From Anodontia alba (lineage: Eukaryota > Mollusca > Bivalvia > Lucinida > Lucinidae): a stretch of DNA of 64,000 bases. The stretch is taken from contig OZ024827.1 in assembly GCA_964016985.1 (NCBI GenBank), positions 113,078,029 to 113,142,028 on the forward strand, read 5' to 3'. Made by a program: the position numbers and the translations under genes. Of the stretch, positions 61,918 to 64,000 are shown piece after piece; positions within the stretch are counted from its first letter, which is position 1; every line of letters starts with the position of its first letter. Below the pieces are notes generated by a model. It worked only from the letters and a program-made list of their open reading frames with translations. It was not told where the DNA came from and searched no databases.

Positions 61918-63890
61918 CTATAGGTAACTTTCCATTTCGTCTTTTCCCATTTCGTCTACTGTTTTTATTCCCATTTTGTATATTCTATTTCTGAGGGAAA
62001 TTCCCATTAAGTCTACTATTTATTTCTCCATGTATTAACCAAGATCTGAATCAAAGCTGTTCAGATATACTTTATATGATTACATAAAATGCTGGTTAAT
62101 GATTAGGATAAAAATAAATGTTGGTAATTATGGATCATATATATATATATGAAATAAACATTTTGTTTCAGATATAAGTGCACTTTTATTCTATTGTTCT
62201 TTAACTTTCCCCTGCAATAGCAAAATGAAAAATAAAAACAAGGGAAACTGGCACATTCAGTGTTGAACGAGATGGGCATATGTTCTCAGATCTGATCTGA
62301 GTCTACACTGGTTGATTTGCCTTCTTGCTATGTTTTCCATACAAAGTAGATGAGGGACATTAAGGGAAACAGACACATCAACAGGGTAGAACCAGACCAA
62401 CTTCCTGATCTGGGTCTTCATTGGTTGCTTTTCCTGATTGGCTTGTTTTTCATACAGAATATATAATATAGGTTTTTACCACAATTTGTCATCTCGAGTA
62501 GGCTGCATAGGTGTGAAAATGCCACCAGTAGACAAAATCCCTCTCGGACAAAATCCGCTCTGCTCATTTTTGCATAGGTGGACGAAATCCCCTTCATGTT
62601 TTTTACAAGGTGGGTAGATGAGACTGTGTCCATCAGTCATATACTCTGTTCCCTGAAGACTGATAGAATAAATTTAAAACGTTCATTTTTGTATATAATC
62701 TATACATTTTTTCTTTGAATCGTGTTTTATCCAAAACCATTTCAAAATTAATTGATCATCAATATTTTAAAAGATGGTGATTAAAGAAAATCAAAGCAAA
62801 TTAAGGACTGCACTTGATAATTATGTTTGAAAACAAACTGATTAATTTCACTTCAAGTGATAAAAATATGTAATTACTCTTTTATAATTATTAAATGATT
62901 GAATATGCTTATTATCAAAAAATGTTTGATTACCTGTACCATCATACAAACTTCATAATCACTGATAAATAAATTTAATAACTTAAAAATCCTAAAATTT
63001 CAGACAGATCCAAACAGCCACTGTAATTATTTCAGAATATTAAAAAAGAGTAATTTCACATTGCAGTAATCCAATGTAGATGAAATAGCAAACAGTGAAG
63101 ATCCTAATCAGATCTGATCAGGGTCTGCACAGTTAATTACACTTAGGATCATTGTTGTATATTTGCTACACCTTTCATGTATATAAATTTATTGGATGGA
63201 ATAGCTTAATAAATCATAGAAAATATTCGTTGTTTTAATTCTCAGCATCATATCATTCCTGTTGAAGATAATGGGCAGCAATTACTGGTTTATGAAGAAA
63301 TACGTAGGTATAAAGAAGAATAAAAATTAAAAGTAGAATCGCATATATAAAGGTATGGAGGATACTGTAAATATTTGATTTCTTCAAAATCCAGGGAAAC
63401 TTGAAGCCCAGAATCCTTAACAAATCCACATTAACCATATATTTAGAAACGGTCTGTTTTAAAATGGTTTTGGATAAAACACGATTCAAAGAAAAAATGT
63501 ATAGATTATATACAAAAATGAACGTTTTAAATTTATTCTATCAGTCTTCAGTCTTCAGGGAACAGAATGTATGACTGATGGACACAGTCTCATCTACCAT
63601 TCGAGTACCATTCCTATGGCAGTAATCAGCAAGGGGGATTTTGTCCGAAGGGGATTTTGTCCGTCTTATGGAGGGGATTTTGTCCGTCTTGTAAAAATCA
63701 CGAGGGGGATTATGTCCATCCTGTAAAAAGTTTCAAAGGGGATAATGTCCACCTTGTAAAAAACATGCAAAAATGAGCAGAGGGGATTTTGTCCGGAGGG
63801 GATATTGTCCGGATACCAGGAAAAGGGGAAAAAATGCCAGAATAGTAGACGAAATGGGAATAGACGAAATGGACATAAACCGACCTATAT
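61918..63890. mobile_element. 2-kb inverted-repeat element with iterated terminal motifs
   Basis: Ends mirror each other: 'tttcccatttcgtctact' on the left and 'agtagacgaaatgggaatag' on the right, with 'accta(ta)' at the edges. Further in, about 62600-62745 and 63460-63610 are inverted copies ('tcgtgttttatccaaaacca' against 'tggttttggataaaacacga'). The motif 'ggggattttgtccg' recurs about eight times at 63630-63815 and, inverted, about three times at 62530-62600. The only sizeable frame (63253-63489, minus) lies within the arms and has no known relative. Confidence 0.6.
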
Positions 63891-63894
63891 TAAA

Positions 63895-64000
63895 CGCTTA
63901 GCATGCTGGATAAAAATTTAGCAGAACACATTTTTGAAATATATAAAATATTTTCCACAGATAATGAGATTTAAAATTTTCATGCAAATAGTTTCCTAGA
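63895..64000. repeat. MITE family A, cut by the window edge
   Basis: 'taaacgcttagcatgctgg', 'atttagcagaacac' and 'cacagataatgagatt' begin a family A element. It runs off the window. Confidence 0.55.

Overview
The window looks like nuclear DNA of a bivalve mollusc, probably a heterodont clam. I infer this from its AT-rich, repeat-saturated texture, its tRNA-headed SINEs, its hairpin MITEs and the dispersed repeats with 'gggccataactc' and (ggac)n motifs. I recognise these styles from bivalve genomes, but no search was run and the species is not determined. Conventional gene content is very low. The one clear host gene piece is the 5' coding exon of a cadherin-like membrane protein (33328-34576, minus strand), with a signal peptide, EC repeats and a consensus splice donor. 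Three weaker exon candidates lie near 18 kb and 20.9 kb.

Layout. 0-5 kb: a PIF/Harbinger-like element with iterated palindromic ends (935-2960), hairpin MITEs and a poly-G tract. 5-10 kb: a reverse transcriptase relic and two nested TA-flanked DNA elements (6272-10070 holding 7325-9636) carrying SINEs. 10-16 kb: MITEs, SINE copies and a 2.9-kb element with iterated palindromic ends (13351-16211). 16-33 kb: mostly MITEs of a few families. Families A, A2, C and D are flanked by TTAA with CC(C/T)T-type ends; B and H share one hairpin core. There are also SINEs with clean target duplications. 33-36 kb: the cadherin exon and, upstream of it, a ~180-bp tandem array rich in nuclear-receptor half-site motifs. 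36-41 kb: a SINE, MITEs, a ~146-bp tandem array and a 1.6-kb TIR element (39292-40890). 41-47 kb: tRNA-like relics, a SINE, a three-tier higher-order satellite (43488-45700) and a ~930-bp fold-back structure. 47-48.4 kb: a mariner element with a nearly complete transposase. 49-60 kb: a decayed minus-strand LINE split by a young 8.3-kb plus-strand non-LTR retrotransposon (50379-58662) with ORF1, an endonuclease-RT ORF2 and a 2A-like motif. 60-64 kb: more TTAA-flanked MITEs and a 2-kb inverted-repeat element with iterated ends.

How the parts relate. Nearly all the structure is mobile-element activity at several ages, and nesting gives relative order. Examples are SINE into MITE C (31827-32093), a small TIR element into MITE A2 (30806-31114), a hairpin element into MITE H (59248-59481) and the LINE into the older LINE. 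The most unusual feature is that the young LINE is bounded by two identical 145-bp copies of target sequence, far longer than a usual target-site duplication. I see no new gene-encoded system such as a defence or biosynthetic cluster. All family names rest on motif recognition by eye.
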